Both the position numbers and the translations under genes were made by a program. From the NCBI RefSeq assembly GCF_003726095.1, contig NZ_CP026031.1:1178001-1242000 (forward strand): 64,000 nucleotides of DNA, written 5' to 3'. Below, in pieces: positions 8,449-18,246 of the stretch; position 1 is the stretch's first letter; each line of letters starts with the position of its first letter. The notes beneath the pieces were generated by a model. The model did not search any database and had not been told where the DNA came from. It saw nothing but the letters and a program-made list of their open reading frames with translations. The DNA comes from Niallia circulans (lineage in GTDB: Bacteria > Bacillota > Bacilli > Bacillales > Cytobacillaceae).

Positions 8449-9205
8449 ACTCATCATTTTCCACATAAGGCTCATGCTCGTATGCAGGCAAGTCACCGAA
8501 CGTTGTCATAATGCCTTCTTCATCCAAGCTTTCTTCATAGCGTTTATGCTGTTCATTTGGATAAACCGTTATATTTTTCCCTTCTATATCCACACCGACA
8601 AAGTTTTCGTAATCTTCCACATAGCCAATGTTCTCATCACTTTCTGTGTAGACGTCATTATAATGGTCATAAACAGGATGTGCAAAATCAGATGGCGTTT
8701 CCGATGTTCCCCAGCTAGATACTTCCTGCCAAGAATCCTCTGCATCATATACGACAGATTCATCTTTATTATCCATATCGAATTTTCCGAAAGGAGGCAT
8801 TAATATTTCTTCTTCCACAGGTCGCTTCTCAGAAATTTTCTGATCAGGAGAATGCTCCTTACAATAAAGTGTTGTAGGGATAACTTCCAATCTTTCTATT
8901 GGTATATCTTGAGAGCATTCCGCACATTTTCCGTATGTTCCTTCATCTATTGCCTTTAAAGCATTTAACACACCCATATATTCATGATGGTAATGTTCAG
9001 CAAGGGCAATATCCTTTTCGCGTTCATAAAGCTCCGTTCCTTCATCTCCTGGATGATTATCATAACTGGATAGCTCTCCAAGAGACTCATGGTAATGTCC
9101 ATCTTTCAAATCTAAGTTATCATTATGTTCAAATCTCACTTCTAAATCACGTTTTTGTTCCGTTAATACTTTTTGAAAATGGGACATTTGTTGTTTATTT
9201 AGCAT
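8447..9205 (-). CDS. yteA: YteA-family sporulation protein, TraR/DksA-type zinc finger
   Basis: This 252-residue acidic protein has an N-terminal coiled-coil-like region (residues 1-90, including the HESLGELSSYDNHPGDEGTEL segment typical of the YteA group). A TraR/DksA-type finger follows near residues 95-120, with CAEC and then CKEH as metal-binding pairs. The C-terminal half is a long Asp/Glu-rich tail. The family is Bacillus-specific and sporulation-associated, and no catalytic activity is known. The start ATG has AAAGGATTAGG upstream. The gene is divergent from a coat operon. Confidence 0.85.
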   Translation of the reverse strand: MLNKQQMSHFQKVLTEQKRDLEVRFEHNDNLDLKDGHYHESLGELSSYDNHPGDEGTELYEREKDIALAEHYHHEYMGVLNALKAIDEGTYGKCAECSQDIPIERLEVIPTTLYCKEHSPDQKISEKRPVEEEILMPPFGKFDMDNKDESVVYDAEDSWQEVSSWGTSETPSDFAHPVYDHYNDVYTESDENIGYVEDYENFVGVDIEGKNITVYPNEQHKRYEESLDEEGIMTTFGDLPAYEHEPYVENDE

Positions 9206-9415
9206 AATAACCTAATCCTTTCAAGAAGTCGTTTGCTTTATTAGTATGAGCAAAAGAAACGATAACATTAAAGGAAATATGTACATAATTCAATTTCTAC
9301 GAAAATAAAGATGTTTTTTATTCCAAAAAAAATCGTTAAATATTGCTAGCGAATTGAGAAAAAAAGTAGGGGAAAATAGCATAGTATTTCTTATTTGAAT
9401 AGGAGGTAATTGATC

Positions 9416-9682
9416 ATGGAAAGGAAAAGCTTTGCTCCACACGAATCATTAGATTTACATGAAGTAATAAATTTTAAAACACTCTGTGTAGCAAAATCCA
9501 AGTTAATGCAAGGGCTTGTGTTTGATGAAGATTTAAAAAAATTAATGCAAAAAGATGTAGAACAGTCTATTCAAGCACTTAGCGAGTTACAAGAAGCATA
9601 TAAGGATGTGCCATTCGCAGCAGAAATTCCTCAAATGCGTCCAACGCCAATTATAGGTGGAGAGGAGGGTGTTATCCATTGA
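9416..9682 (+). CDS. yraG: Spore coat protein, YraG-like
   Basis: This 88-residue protein is the first gene of a cluster matching the B. subtilis yraG-yraF-adhB-yraE-yraD order. The segment [20 protein letters not shown] is closely echoed in the small protein after adhB, as expected for the YraG/YraE pair. An earlier in-frame TTG at 9410 is only 3 nt from AGGAGG, so the ATG at 9416 with a 9-nt gap is preferred. A CATAGTAT box at 9380 could be a mother-cell sigma -10 element, but I see no firm -35. Its stop overlaps the next start. Confidence 0.8.
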   Translation: MERKSFAPHESLDLHEVINFKTLCVAKSKLMQGLVFDEDLKKLMQKDVEQSIQALSELQEAYKDVPFAAEIPQMRPTPIIGGEEGVIH

Positions 9683-10047
9683 ATAATGACTACTTAGATC
9701 CCATTAATGCGTTAAATATGCCAGAGCTTGCTGATATGACATTTGCGGTTGATTTTCTTATTCGCGCAAAAGAAGGAGTGAGAAATATAGCAACAGCGTT
9801 AACTGAAACAGCTTCACCAGACTTAAGAGTACTTTTACGAAAACAGCTTAACCAAGCAATCCAGATGCACCAAGAAATAACAGATTTAATGGTAGAAAAA
9901 AAATGGTTCCATCCCCATGATCTGAGTCAACAATATAAGTTAGATCAACTTTCGGCAAAGAATACTATTATGATTGGAAATATGCATTTGTTTACTGGTG
10001 AAACGAATCGAAAAGGAATGTTTGATCGGACGCCTGATCAGCATTAA
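9679..10047 (+). CDS. yraF: CotF-family spore coat protein, YraF-like
   Basis: This 122-residue protein starts at TTG overlapping the previous stop (TTGA), with GAGGAGGG just upstream, so translation is coupled. It carries the CotF-family core: a helix ([23 protein letters not shown]), then [16 protein letters not shown] and [14 protein letters not shown], ending in a WFHPHD motif. Paralogous to the last gene of the operon, whose helices align with it. It is a predicted spore coat component made in the mother cell. Its pairing with an alcohol dehydrogenase is conserved in Bacillus but unexplained. Confidence 0.87.
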   Translation: MNNDYLDPINALNMPELADMTFAVDFLIRAKEGVRNIATALTETASPDLRVLLRKQLNQAIQMHQEITDLMVEKKWFHPHDLSQQYKLDQLSAKNTIMIGNMHLFTGETNRKGMFDRTPDQH

Positions 10048-10065
10048 ATAAGGAGGTTAGATAGA

Positions 10066-11202
10066 ATGAAAGCAGTAACGTACCAAGGGATTAAAAATGT
10101 AGAAGTAAAAGAAGTGGAAGATCCGAAGATTTTAAAACCTGATGATATGATCATTAAAGTGACAAGTACTGCAATATGCGGATCTGATTTACATTTAATT
10201 CATGGAATGATGCCAAACTTACAAGAAAATTATGTGATTGGCCATGAACCGATGGGAATAGTTGAAGAGGTTGGACCAGAAGTGACAAAAGTTAAAAAGG
10301 GTGACCGGGTTATTATTCCTTTCAATATTGCCTGTGGGGAATGCCAGTACTGCAAAAGTAATTTAGAAAGTCAATGTGACAATTCCAATGATAATGGAGA
10401 TGTTGGTGCTTATTTTGGCTATTCAGGCAATGCTGGTGATTATCCAGGCGGACAAGCAGAGTATTTAAGGGTTCCTTTCGCAAATTTCACTCACTTTAAG
10501 ATTCCAGAAACTTGTGAAGAACCGGATGAAAAATTGACGGTTATTGCCGATGCAATGACAACTGGATATTGGAGTGTAGATAATGCAGGTGTGAAAGATG
10601 GAGATACAGTCATAGTGTTTGGGTGTGGACCAGTTGGATTATTTGCGCAAAAATTCGCATGGCTGAAAGGGGCAAAACGCGTCATTGCTGTCGATTATGT
10701 TGATTATCGTCTACAGCATGCGAAACGTACAAATAAGGTAGAAATTGTTAATTTTGAACAGGTAGAAAATGTGGGTGCTTACTTAAAAGAACTCACAAAA
10801 GGCGGTGCCGATGTGGTGATTGATGCTGTTGGCATGGATGGAAAAATGAGTGATATGGAATTTCTAGCGAGCGGCATGAAGCTGCAAGGCGGTACAATGA
10901 GCGCTCTTGTGATGGCTGCCCAAGCGGTTCGGAAATGTGGAACCATTCAAATTACTGGCGTTTATGGCGGCAGATATAATGCTTTTCCATTAGGAGATAT
11001 CATGCAGCGCAATGTCAATATTCGTACTGGACAAGCACCTGTTATTCATTACATGCCATATATGTTTGAATTAGTTTCTACTGGAAAAATTGATCCGAGT
11101 GATGTCGTAAGTCACGTATTACCATTGAGTGAAGCAAAACGAGGCTATGAAATTTTTGATACGAAAATGGATAATTGTATAAAAGTTGTCTTAAAACCAT
11201 AA
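10066..11202 (+). CDS. adhB: Zinc-dependent alcohol dehydrogenase, AdhB-like
   Basis: This 378-residue medium-chain dehydrogenase oxidises an alcohol or aldehyde adduct with NAD(P). Catalytic zinc ligands are Cys38 (ICGSD) and His60-Glu61 (GHEP). The structural zinc lobe uses Cys90, Cys93, Cys96 and Cys104. The Rossmann turn is GCGPVG, followed by an acidic Asp in AVDYVD that suggests NAD preference. The sequence resembles the formaldehyde-dehydrogenase-like branch. It sits between two pairs of coat-protein genes, exactly as adhB in the yra cluster of B. subtilis, with AAGGAGG ahead of its ATG. Confidence 0.92.
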   Translation: MKAVTYQGIKNVEVKEVEDPKILKPDDMIIKVTSTAICGSDLHLIHGMMPNLQENYVIGHEPMGIVEEVGPEVTKVKKGDRVIIPFNIACGECQYCKSNLESQCDNSNDNGDVGAYFGYSGNAGDYPGGQAEYLRVPFANFTHFKIPETCEEPDEKLTVIADAMTTGYWSVDNAGVKDGDTVIVFGCGPVGLFAQKFAWLKGAKRVIAVDYVDYRLQHAKRTNKVEIVNFEQVENVGAYLKELTKGGADVVIDAVGMDGKMSDMEFLASGMKLQGGTMSALVMAAQAVRKCGTIQITGVYGGRYNAFPLGDIMQRNVNIRTGQAPVIHYMPYMFELVSTGKIDPSDVVSHVLPLSEAKRGYEIFDTKMDNCIKVVLKP

Positions 11203-11220
11203 GAAAGGCAGGAGTATGAA

Positions 11221-11442
11221 ATGGATTATGTACTACATGAAGTATTAGAAGTTCAAGAACTAGCTACATTCAAAACGATTTGCATAACAAAAGCTAAAAC
11301 GATGCGCGCACTTGTTTCCGATCCACAATTAAAAGAATTAATGCTGCAAGATGTGGATATATCAACAAGGCAGCTACAGGAATTTTCATCTATTTTATCG
11401 AAGGCGCAAGAAATGCCAGGAATTGGGGGAGAGAACGGATGA
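11221..11442 (+). CDS. yraE: Spore coat protein, YraE-like
   Basis: This 73-residue protein resembles the first gene of the operon (LHEVLEVQELATFKTICITKAKTMRAL against [21 protein letters not shown]), consistent with duplication of a two-gene coat module on either side of adhB. It starts 18 bp after adhB and overlaps the next start by 4 bp (ATGA). A role as minor coat protein is inferred from the family. Confidence 0.8.
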   Translation: MDYVLHEVLEVQELATFKTICITKAKTMRALVSDPQLKELMLQDVDISTRQLQEFSSILSKAQEMPGIGGENG

Positions 11443-11738
11443 ATTCCATTATTGAATATTTTACAGGTATGGATGCATTAACAGATCAAATGATTGCAAC
11501 AGATCTATTAATTTCTGCCAAGAGCGGAATTAGAAATTATTCTATGGCCATCACAGAAACGGGACATCCGGAGATAAAAGAAATCCTTGTCCGCCATCTA
11601 AATGAAGCACTTGACTTACATGAACAACTATCCAGTTATATGGCTGAAAAAGGGTGGTACCATGCATGGGATCCAAAGGAACAAGTGAACTTTAATTTGC
11701 AAAACATTCATACTGCTTTAAACTTACCGATACTTTAA
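11439..11738 (+). CDS. yraD: CotF-family spore coat protein, YraD-like
   Basis: This 99-residue protein has the same helix order as the YraF-like protein: MIATDLLISAKSGIRNYSMAITE, HPEIKEILVRHLNEAL, LHEQLSSYMAEKGWYHA. Length equals that given for B. subtilis YraD as I recall it. It is the last gene of the coat/adhB operon and is followed by a terminator. Confidence 0.85.
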   Translation: MNSIIEYFTGMDALTDQMIATDLLISAKSGIRNYSMAITETGHPEIKEILVRHLNEALDLHEQLSSYMAEKGWYHAWDPKEQVNFNLQNIHTALNLPIL

Positions 11739-11744
11739 GATATA

Positions 11745-11780
11745 GAAGGAACTCGTTTGTTTGAACAGTTCCTTTTTTCT
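11745..11780 (+). terminator. Terminator of the coat/adhB operon
   Basis: AAGGAACT/AGTTCCTT (11746-11753 with 11767-11774), an inner GTT/AAC pair and a following run of six T. Confidence 0.8.
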
Positions 11781-12267
11781 TTTGGGAAAAGTTGTAACTA
11801 TAAAACAAAGTAATTAGGGAGAATAGTTAAAATATTTACTTGTAATGTAGTATAAAAGCTGATTAGTAAAGTAACTTTTTGAAAAGTGAGAATAATTATT
11901 GAAACCCCTTACAATTAATGTTAATATGCCTATATACCAGCTGTGATTATTAGTCAGATAGAAAACTTTATTACATAAACAATTCGCTGAAGGAAGAACT
12001 GTAAGATTCAACATGCTGAAAGTTTGAACATAGCGAATCAGTCAAATGTTACTTACACAGGGAGCTGCGTTATTGGTTTTAAAGAATGGAGGAGCATAAA
12101 AAGCAGAAGCTTATATTCCTAAAGATAATCTGTCAGCAATTTAGGAAGAAAGAAAATTTATTTGATAGCATCTTTTATGAATGGACTGTGGCACAGGGAT
12201 AGGAATGAATGCGAAAGGAATATCAGTAAACGGAAAAATCAAAGAATGCTGGGAGGAGAGGATTACT
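11781..12267. other. Intergenic stretch upstream of the broken melA
   Basis: About 490 bp with no convincing intact gene. Short open stretches on the plus strand just before the melA start lack ribosome binding sites. A weak catabolite-response-like word, TTGAAACCCCTTACA (11899-11913, two mismatches to the cre consensus), is the only regulatory candidate, and it would suit an alpha-galactoside gene. Confidence 0.3.
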
Positions 12268-13595
12268 ATGTCGAAAATTACATTTCTTGGTGCAGGAAGT
12301 ACCGTATTTGCTAAAAATGTTCTTGGAGATTGTATGTTCGTTGATGCCTTAGAAGGATATGAGTTTGCGTTATATGATATTGATAAACAGCGTTTACAGG
12401 ATTCGGAACAAATGCTTACTAATTTGCAGGAAAGTCTAGGAAAAAACATTATCGTAAAAGCGTATACGGATCGAAAAGAGTCTTTGAGAGGAGCTAAGTA
12501 TGTAATCAATGCGATTCAGGTAGGCGGCTATAAACCAAGTACGGTAATTGATTTTGAAATCCCCAAAAAATATGGCTTACGACAAACGATTGCCGATACA
12601 GTCGGTATTGGGGGATATTTAGAAATTTACGAACTATTCCCGTTATGCTTGATTTTGCAAAAGACATGGAAGAAGTTTGTCCAGATGCCTTATTCTTAAA
12701 TTACACAAACCCTATGGCTGTGCTAACCGGAGTTATGAATCGTTTCACGCCGATTAAAACAATTGGACTGTGTCATAGTGTGCAAATTTGTATAAAAGAA
12801 TTATTTGAAGCAGTAGGGATGGACCGAACAGGAGTGAAAGAGAAAATTGCCGGTATAAATCATATGGCATGGCTTCTTGAAGTAAGCAAGGATGGAGTTG
12901 ATTTATATCCAGAAATTAAGCGGAGAGCTCGTGAATTGCAAAATACAAAGCATGGCGATATGGTTCGATTTGAATTGATGGATAAGTTTGGTTATTATGT
13001 AACAGAGTCATCTGAACATAATGCGGAATATCATCCGTATTTTATTAAATCTCGTTATCCTGAGTTAATTGACCGTTTCAATATTCCATTAGATGAATAT
13101 CCTCGTCGCTGTGAAAAGCAAATTAATGATTGGGTTGCAATGAGAGAGGATCTAGTTAACAATAAAGCCTTGGAACATGTTCGTTCCCGTGAATATGGAT
13201 CACGCATTATCGAAGCGATTGAAACAGATATCCCCTTTAAATTTGGTGGCAATGTGCTTAATACAGGAAGATTGATCAGCAATCTGCCGGAAAAAGCATG
13301 TGTAGAGGTTCCTTGTATTGCGGATCGAAGCGGGATTACTCCAACCTATGTAGGAGATCTCCCTGAACAGCTTGCAGCTTTAAACCGGACAAATATTAAC
13401 ACACAATTGCTGACAATTGAAGCAGCAATGACATTGAAAAAGGAATATATTTACCAGGCGGCAATGCTTGATCCACATACAGCTTCTGAGTTATCGATGG
13501 ACGATATCATCTCCTTATGTGACGAGTTAATAGAAGCACATGGTGACTGGCTGCCGAATTTTACAACGGAAACTAGTGTTGGGTTAGCTAAATAG
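12268..13595 (+). pseudogene. melA: Alpha-galactosidase, glycoside hydrolase family 4, frameshifted
   Basis: The true start is ATG 12268 after GGAGGAGAG. The first frame runs to the end of IADTVGIGG and then loses homology (stop at 12699). The other frame continues with the expected family sequence, FAKDMEEVCPDALFLNYTNPMAV and onward. Restoring one base, most simply an A after the G run near 12615, gives a 442-codon gene. GH4 signatures are present: the N-terminal NAD loop GAGSTVFAKN, then NYTNP, the metal cysteine in GLCHS, and INHMAW. Family members are NAD+ and Mn2+ dependent and hydrolyse melibiose or raffinose-type galactosides. Either a real null allele or a sequencing error; no transporter lies nearby. 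Confidence 0.88.
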
Positions 13596-13610
13596 TACTC
13601 TCAAATATAG

Positions 13611-13647
13611 AGTGATCGTTTCCTTAAGGATTCGGTCTCTTTTTTCT
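13611..13647 (+). terminator. Probable terminator after melA
   Basis: Imperfect hairpin around CCTT/AAGG with flanking GAG/CTC pairs and a run of T at 13640-13646. Confidence 0.5.
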
Positions 13648-13961
13648 TAAGATGCTCATTCATCATACATAAAAGGATTGTAAATTTGTATTTGTATTCT
13701 TATTATTAGTATAAAAACTATTTCATGGATTAATTACTGAAAAACAGTCAATTTAAAATGATGGAGAGGAAGGGTGTGCATTTTTATCCTTATTGACTGA
13801 TGTTGGTTAGGCTATTTAATTAAAAAGGCCAAATGAGTGGCCGCATATTGACCACACATTTGACCACACATATGCATTAATTAGGGTAAATACTTGAAAA
13901 ACATTTTAATATAAGCTGCTTTGTTAACTAGAATGTTGTAGAGTGAATTAGTGTACTTTTC
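13648..13961. other. Intergenic stretch with a tandem 12-bp repeat
   Basis: No gene is supported here. It contains a GGCC-AAATGAGT-GGCC hairpin (near 13828-13842) and two adjacent copies of TTGACCACACAT (13848-13859 and 13860-13871). Their role is unknown. Confidence 0.5.
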
Positions 13962-14105
13962 TTACATATCGTGATGATTATTATGTTTTTGTCTAGAATG
14001 GTTACGGTTCTTCACCTTTTTGCTCCCGCTAAGTGGCTCTGGCTGACCAGATTGATTTCCTTTAGGAGCATTTCTGTGCATATCTTTGCTATCATTTTTG
14101 TTCAC
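13962..14105 (-). CDS. sspP: Small acid-soluble spore protein P
   Basis: This 47-residue protein starts at GTG with AAAGGAG upstream. The sequence reads [16 protein letters not shown], then [17 protein letters not shown], ending in HNNHHDM. These are the features of Bacillus SspP (formerly CotL), a minor SASP made in the forespore. In B. subtilis sspP and sspO lie next to citB; here aconitase is likewise close by, but I found no sspO. It is shorter than the usual 60-codon ORF cut-off and would be missed by simple ORF calling. Confidence 0.9.
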   Translation of the reverse strand: MNKNDSKDMHRNAPKGNQSGQPEPLSGSKKVKNRNHSRQKHNNHHDM

Positions 14106-14259
14106 TTTTTTCTCTCCTTTCTATTATCATGAAGAGGTAATGCAATACTATCCTTTATAGAATGGTTTTTTATACACTGATTTATACCGCATATTTTCAC
14201 GATTCTCTGCACAACTTATTGGTAAGCACCATGAATATAACTAGCAGGAGGATAAGAAT

Positions 14260-14517
14260 ATGCCTTATCATAGTAATAAACAAGAAGCTTTTCAAGATGC
14301 TCAACGGAATTTATTTGAAACACAAAATCTTTATCAAGATATCGTAAAAGATTCTGCAAACTATGGACATCAACTAAAGCATTTAAAACAAGAAATTAAT
14401 GAGACCTATCAACAAATTGAGAATGCTCTGGAAGTAGCATCTGAGCATCAAAGACAGCAATTAGAAAGCTTTCAAAGAGACTTAAAAAGCATTGTGGATG
14501 AAGTAAATGAAATTTAA
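14260..14517 (+). CDS. Small coiled-coil protein, possibly DUF2524/YtzC-like
   Basis: This 85-residue, almost fully helical, Gln/Glu-rich protein starts at ATG eight bases after AGGAGG. The C-terminal SEHQRQQLESFQRDLKSI resembles the SNDQQREQL region of YtzC (DUF2524) as I recall it, but this match is loose. A strong terminator follows directly, which supports a real single-gene unit between sspP and aconitase. The function is unknown. Confidence 0.7.
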   Translation: MPYHSNKQEAFQDAQRNLFETQNLYQDIVKDSANYGHQLKHLKQEINETYQQIENALEVASEHQRQQLESFQRDLKSIVDEVNEI

Positions 14518-14519
14518 AG

Positions 14520-14567
14520 AAGTAGACCATCAGAAAGTTTGCAGCTTTTTCGATGGTCTACTTTTTG
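14520..14567 (+). terminator. Terminator after the small coiled-coil gene
   Basis: AGTAGACCATC pairs with GATGGTCTACT (14521-14531 with 14552-14562), followed by TTTTT. Confidence 0.85.
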
Positions 14568-14584
14568 CTTTGAAAAGAAATGCC

Positions 14585-14611
14585 ATAAGATAAACTTATC
14601 GTATTTGATAA
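14585..14611 (+). promoter_or_regulatory. CcpC-type dyad upstream of aconitase
   Basis: ATAA-N7-TTAT (14585-14588 and 14596-14599) is an exact match to the dyad recognised by the citrate-responsive regulator CcpC at citB and citZ in B. subtilis. An additional ATAA half-site lies downstream at 14608-14611. The core promoter was not resolved; a TTGTAT/TAGATA-like pair around 14640-14669 is possible. Binding is inferred. Confidence 0.55.
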
Positions 14612-14737
14612 CTTTCTTATTATTTACTTATCACATTCCTTGTATTAAAATTATAAATGGTAAATAGATAATAGAGATCAAATTGTTCGACTATTTTTCT
14701 ATTGTTGGTATATGATTACAATGAGGGGGTAATACAT

Positions 14738-17443
14738 ATGGCAAAAGATTTTTATAATGCCCGCCAAACGTTTGAAGTGGGTGGGAAGCGTTATCACTAC
14801 TATCAATTAGCAGCTTTAGAAAAAGCAGGAATCGGTAAAGTATCGAAATTACCGTATTCTATCAAGGTATTACTAGAATCAGTTTTACGACAAATGGATG
14901 ATTTTGTTATTAAACAAGAGCATGTAGAAAATCTCGCAAAATGGGGAACAGATGAGGTAAAGGAAATTGATGTTCCTTTCAAACCTTCGAGGGTAATCCT
15001 CCAGGATTTCACAGGTGTTCCAGCAGTGGTTGACCTTGCATCTTTACGTAAAGCAATGGCTGACCTAGGGGGAGATCCTAGCAAAATTAATCCGGAGAAA
15101 CCAGTTGATTTAGTTATCGACCATAGTGTTCAGGTTGATAAATATGGAACACCGGATGCATTAAAAGCAAATATGGAATTAGAATTTGAAAGAAATGCAG
15201 AAAGATATCAATTTTTAAGCTGGGCGCAAAAGGCATTTGATAACTATCGTGCTGTACCACCAGCAACTGGTATCGTTCACCAAGTGAATTTAGAATATTT
15301 AGCAAATGTAGTACATGTAAATGAAACAGCTGAAGGCGAGTATGAAACATTCCCTGATACGTTAGTAGGTACTGATTCTCATACAACGATGATTAATGGT
15401 ATTGGTGTTCTTGGCTGGGGTGTTGGTGGTATCGAAGCGGAAGCAGGTATGTTAGGACAACCTTCTTATTTTCCAGTTCCGGAAGTTGTAGGGGTAAAAC
15501 TTGTTGGCGAAATGCCAAATGGCTCTACTGCAACAGACTTAGCCTTAAAGGTAACGCAAGTACTTCGTGCAAAAGGAGTAGTTGGAAAGTTTGTTGAATT
15601 CTACGGACCTGGTGTGCCGCAATTACCACTTGCTGATCGGGCAACTATTGCGAATATGGCACCAGAATATGGAGCAACATGCGGTTTCTTCCCAGTTGAT
15701 AAAGAATCTTTAGCTTATATGAGACTAACTGGTCGTTCTGAAGAGCAAATCAATGTGGTTGAAGCTTACTGTAAGGAAAACGGTTTATTCTTCGATCCAA
15801 ACTTAGAACCGGTTTATACAGATATTGTAGAAATTGACTTAGCAGAAATTGAGCCAAATCTTTCTGGTCCAAAGCGTCCTCAAGATTTAATTCCACTTTC
15901 TAAATTGAAAGAGGTATTCAATGAGTCTGTAACAGCTCCAGAAGGAAACCAAGGGTTTGGCTTAAAAGCAGACGAATTTGATAAAGAAGTAGTAGTGAAC
16001 TTTGCAAATGGGGATTCTACTACAATGAAGACAGGTTCTGTTGCTATCGCCGCAATTACAAGCTGTACAAATACATCGAATCCATATGTATTAGTTGGTG
16101 CAGGCTTAGTTGCGAAAAAAGCAGTCGAAAAAGGAATGGAAGTACCTAAATTTGTAAAAACTTCTTTAGCACCAGGTTCAAAGGTTGTTACTGGTTATTT
16201 AAGAGATTCTGGCCTTCTTCCTTATTTAGAACAAATTGGATTCAACCTTGTAGGATATGGATGTACTACATGTATCGGTAACTCTGGTCCGCTTCGCGAG
16301 GAAATCGAGAAGGCTATCGCGGATTCTGATTTACTTGTAACAAGTGTGCTATCTGGTAATCGTAACTTTGAAGGACGTATCCACCCACTAGTTAAAGCAA
16401 ACTATTTAGCTTCACCGCCATTAGTAGTTGCATATGCTCTTGCTGGTACTGTTGATATTGACTTGCAAAAAGAACCAATTGGAAAAGATAAGGATGGGAA
16501 TGATGTATTCTTCAAGGATATTTGGCCATCTACAGAAGAAGTAAATGAAGTAGTACATCGTACAGTTACACCTGAACTATTTAATAAAGAATATGAAAGA
16601 GTATTTGATGATAACGAACGCTGGAATGAAATTCAAACTAGCAGTGATTCTTTATATAGCTTTGATGATACGTCTACTTATATTCAAAACCCGCCATTCT
16701 TTGAAGGCTTAAAACCTGATCCAGAGCAAGTATTACCATTAAAAGGCTTAAGAGTTGTAGGGAAATTCGGTGATTCTGTAACGACTGACCATATTTCTCC
16801 AGCTGGTGCCATTGGTGTAAATACTCCTGCAGGTAAGTACTTAAAAGATAATGGTGTACAGCCACGTGATTTCAACTCATATGGCTCTCGTCGTGGTAAC
16901 CACGAAGTAATGATGAGAGGGACATTTGCGAATATCCGTATTCGTAACCAAATTGCTCCAGGTACAGAGGGTGGTTTCACTACGCACTGGCCAACTGGGG
17001 AAGTTACCTCCATTTATGATGCATGTATGAAGTATAAAGACGAAGGAACTGGCTTAATGGTTATTGCAGGGAAAGATTACGGAATGGGATCATCTCGTGA
17101 CTGGGCTGCAAAAGGAACAAATCTGTTAGGCATTAAGACGGTTATCGCAGAAAGCTTCGAAAGAATTCATCGTTCTAACTTAGTGTTAATGGGAGTACTT
17201 CCACTACAGTTTAAAGAAGGCGAGAATGCGGAAAGCTTGGGATTAACTGGAAAAGAAACATTCAATGTTTATGTAGATGAAACAGTTAAACCACGTGATT
17301 TTTTAGAAGTTACAGCTACTACGGAAGATGGTAAGAAAATCACTTTTGAAGCATTAGTACGTTTCGATTCAGAAGTAGAGATTGATTACTATCGCCATGG
17401 TGGTATTTTACCAATGGTATTACGTGATAAATTAAAAAATTAA
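14738..17443 (+). CDS. acnA: Aconitate hydratase
   Basis: This 901-residue aconitase (B. subtilis citB) interconverts citrate and isocitrate. Iron-sulfur ligands are visible: the first Cys in [10 protein letters not shown] and the CTTC pair in [12 protein letters not shown]. The C-terminal swivel domain carries [12 protein letters not shown] and [12 protein letters not shown]. The ATG at 14738 follows GAGGGGG; an upstream in-frame TTG at 14702 has no site and is rejected. In Bacilli the apoenzyme also binds RNA. The upstream CcpC-type dyad indicates citrate-controlled repression. The 3' untranslated region has unusual extended complementarity, described separately. Confidence 0.97.
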   Translation: MAKDFYNARQTFEVGGKRYHYYQLAALEKAGIGKVSKLPYSIKVLLESVLRQMDDFVIKQEHVENLAKWGTDEVKEIDVPFKPSRVILQDFTGVPAVVDLASLRKAMADLGGDPSKINPEKPVDLVIDHSVQVDKYGTPDALKANMELEFERNAERYQFLSWAQKAFDNYRAVPPATGIVHQVNLEYLANVVHVNETAEGEYETFPDTLVGTDSHTTMINGIGVLGWGVGGIEAEAGMLGQPSYFPVPEVVGVKLVGEMPNGSTATDLALKVTQVLRAKGVVGKFVEFYGPGVPQLPLADRATIANMAPEYGATCGFFPVDKESLAYMRLTGRSEEQINVVEAYCKENGLFFDPNLEPVYTDIVEIDLAEIEPNLSGPKRPQDLIPLSKLKEVFNESVTAPEGNQGFGLKADEFDKEVVVNFANGDSTTMKTGSVAIAAITSCTNTSNPYVLVGAGLVAKKAVEKGMEVPKFVKTSLAPGSKVVTGYLRDSGLLPYLEQIGFNLVGYGCTTCIGNSGPLREEIEKAIADSDLLVTSVLSGNRNFEGRIHPLVKANYLASPPLVVAYALAGTVDIDLQKEPIGKDKDGNDVFFKDIWPSTEEVNEVVHRTVTPELFNKEYERVFDDNERWNEIQTSSDSLYSFDDTSTYIQNPPFFEGLKPDPEQVLPLKGLRVVGKFGDSVTTDHISPAGAIGVNTPAGKYLKDNGVQPRDFNSYGSRRGNHEVMMRGTFANIRIRNQIAPGTEGGFTTHWPTGEVTSIYDACMKYKDEGTGLMVIAGKDYGMGSSRDWAAKGTNLLGIKTVIAESFERIHRSNLVLMGVLPLQFKEGENAESLGLTGKETFNVYVDETVKPRDFLEVTATTEDGKKITFEALVRFDSEVEIDYYRHGGILPMVLRDKLKN

Positions 17444-17455
17444 TAGATTAAGAGA

Positions 17456-17556
17456 AAAACTCTCTCTATTTAAAGTTGACTTTATTTTCTAATCTTTGGG
17501 TGAAATTCTTTGCTCACAAGTTAGTAAAAAGTCTCTCTATAGAGAGAGTTTTGTCA
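17456..17556 (+). terminator. Structured 3' region and terminator of acnA
   Basis: A compact palindrome CTCTCTATAGAGAG (17533-17546) followed by AGTTTTG can act as a terminator. Its right half, ATAGAGAGAGTTTT (17539-17552), is also perfectly complementary over 14 bp to AAAACTCTCTCTAT (17456-17469), enclosing about 70 nt. Two exclusive foldings are therefore possible. Confidence 0.6.
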
Positions 17557-17615
17557 TTCTAACTAAAAGTCTATTTTACTTAATAGAAACTATAACTTAA
17601 GGAGAAAGCTATTTT

Positions 17616-18164
17616 ATGAAAATAATTCCTGTACGTTATGATGTGAATAAGCTTCCTTATATAATAAGAAGTGCGGAGGAAAGCGATGCAGAACAGCTTG
17701 CTAGTGTTAGGTTACAGATCGATGGAGAAACAACTTTTCTAGATCGCGAACCTGGAGAGGGCTTACTTACTGAAAAAGAATTTAAACACTTAATCCGCTC
17801 AGATAGCGAAGCGCCAAATCATTTGTTTTTACTTGCAGAGAGAGAAGATGGGCAAATTATTGGCTTTTCTCGTTGTGAGGGTTCTAGTTTGCGACGTCTT
17901 AAGCATAAAGTCGAGTTCGGTATTGCTGTCTTAGAAGAATATTGGGGATATCAAATAGGTACCCATTTATTAGAAGAATCCATAAATTGGGGAGCGGAAA
18001 ATGATATTACAAAAATGACATTATCGGTTATAGAGTTAAATGAAAAAGCGATTAAACTATATAAACGATTTGGCTTTGAAATAGAAGGAGTCTTAAAAAA
18101 AGATAAACGATTAACTAACGGGAAATATTATTCTACCATTTTAATGTCTCGATTTTTCTCCTAA
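17616..18164 (+). CDS. GNAT-family acetyltransferase, RimJ/RimL-like
   Basis: This 182-residue acetyltransferase has motif A as EFGIAVLEEYWGYQIGTHLLEES and motif B as NEKAIKLYKRFGFEIEG, followed by the typical LKKDKRLTNGKYYSTILMS end. This pattern is shared by the RimJ/RimL and spermidine acetyltransferase-like group. The acceptor is unknown. It starts at ATG after AAGGAG and stands alone between acnA and a rhodanese gene. Confidence 0.88.
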   Translation: MKIIPVRYDVNKLPYIIRSAEESDAEQLASVRLQIDGETTFLDREPGEGLLTEKEFKHLIRSDSEAPNHLFLLAEREDGQIIGFSRCEGSSLRRLKHKVEFGIAVLEEYWGYQIGTHLLEESINWGAENDITKMTLSVIELNEKAIKLYKRFGFEIEGVLKKDKRLTNGKYYSTILMSRFFS

Positions 18165-18246
18165 TGGTATGGAAAACGATTCATTAGTAATTTAGAATAA
18201 ACTTTGTTACTATGTATATGTTAGATAATAAAGGAGTGATGAAGAT

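Noticed and set aside
9251-9265. cre-like word between yteA and the coat operon
   Set aside because: Three mismatches to the consensus and no catabolic gene nearby.
11814-12014. 66-codon minus-strand frame in the gap before melA
   Set aside because: No ribosome site, atypical composition, and it overlaps no conserved feature.
14702-14737. N-terminal extension of aconitase from TTG
   Set aside because: GAGGGGG lies just before ATG 14738, and family length fits the shorter protein.
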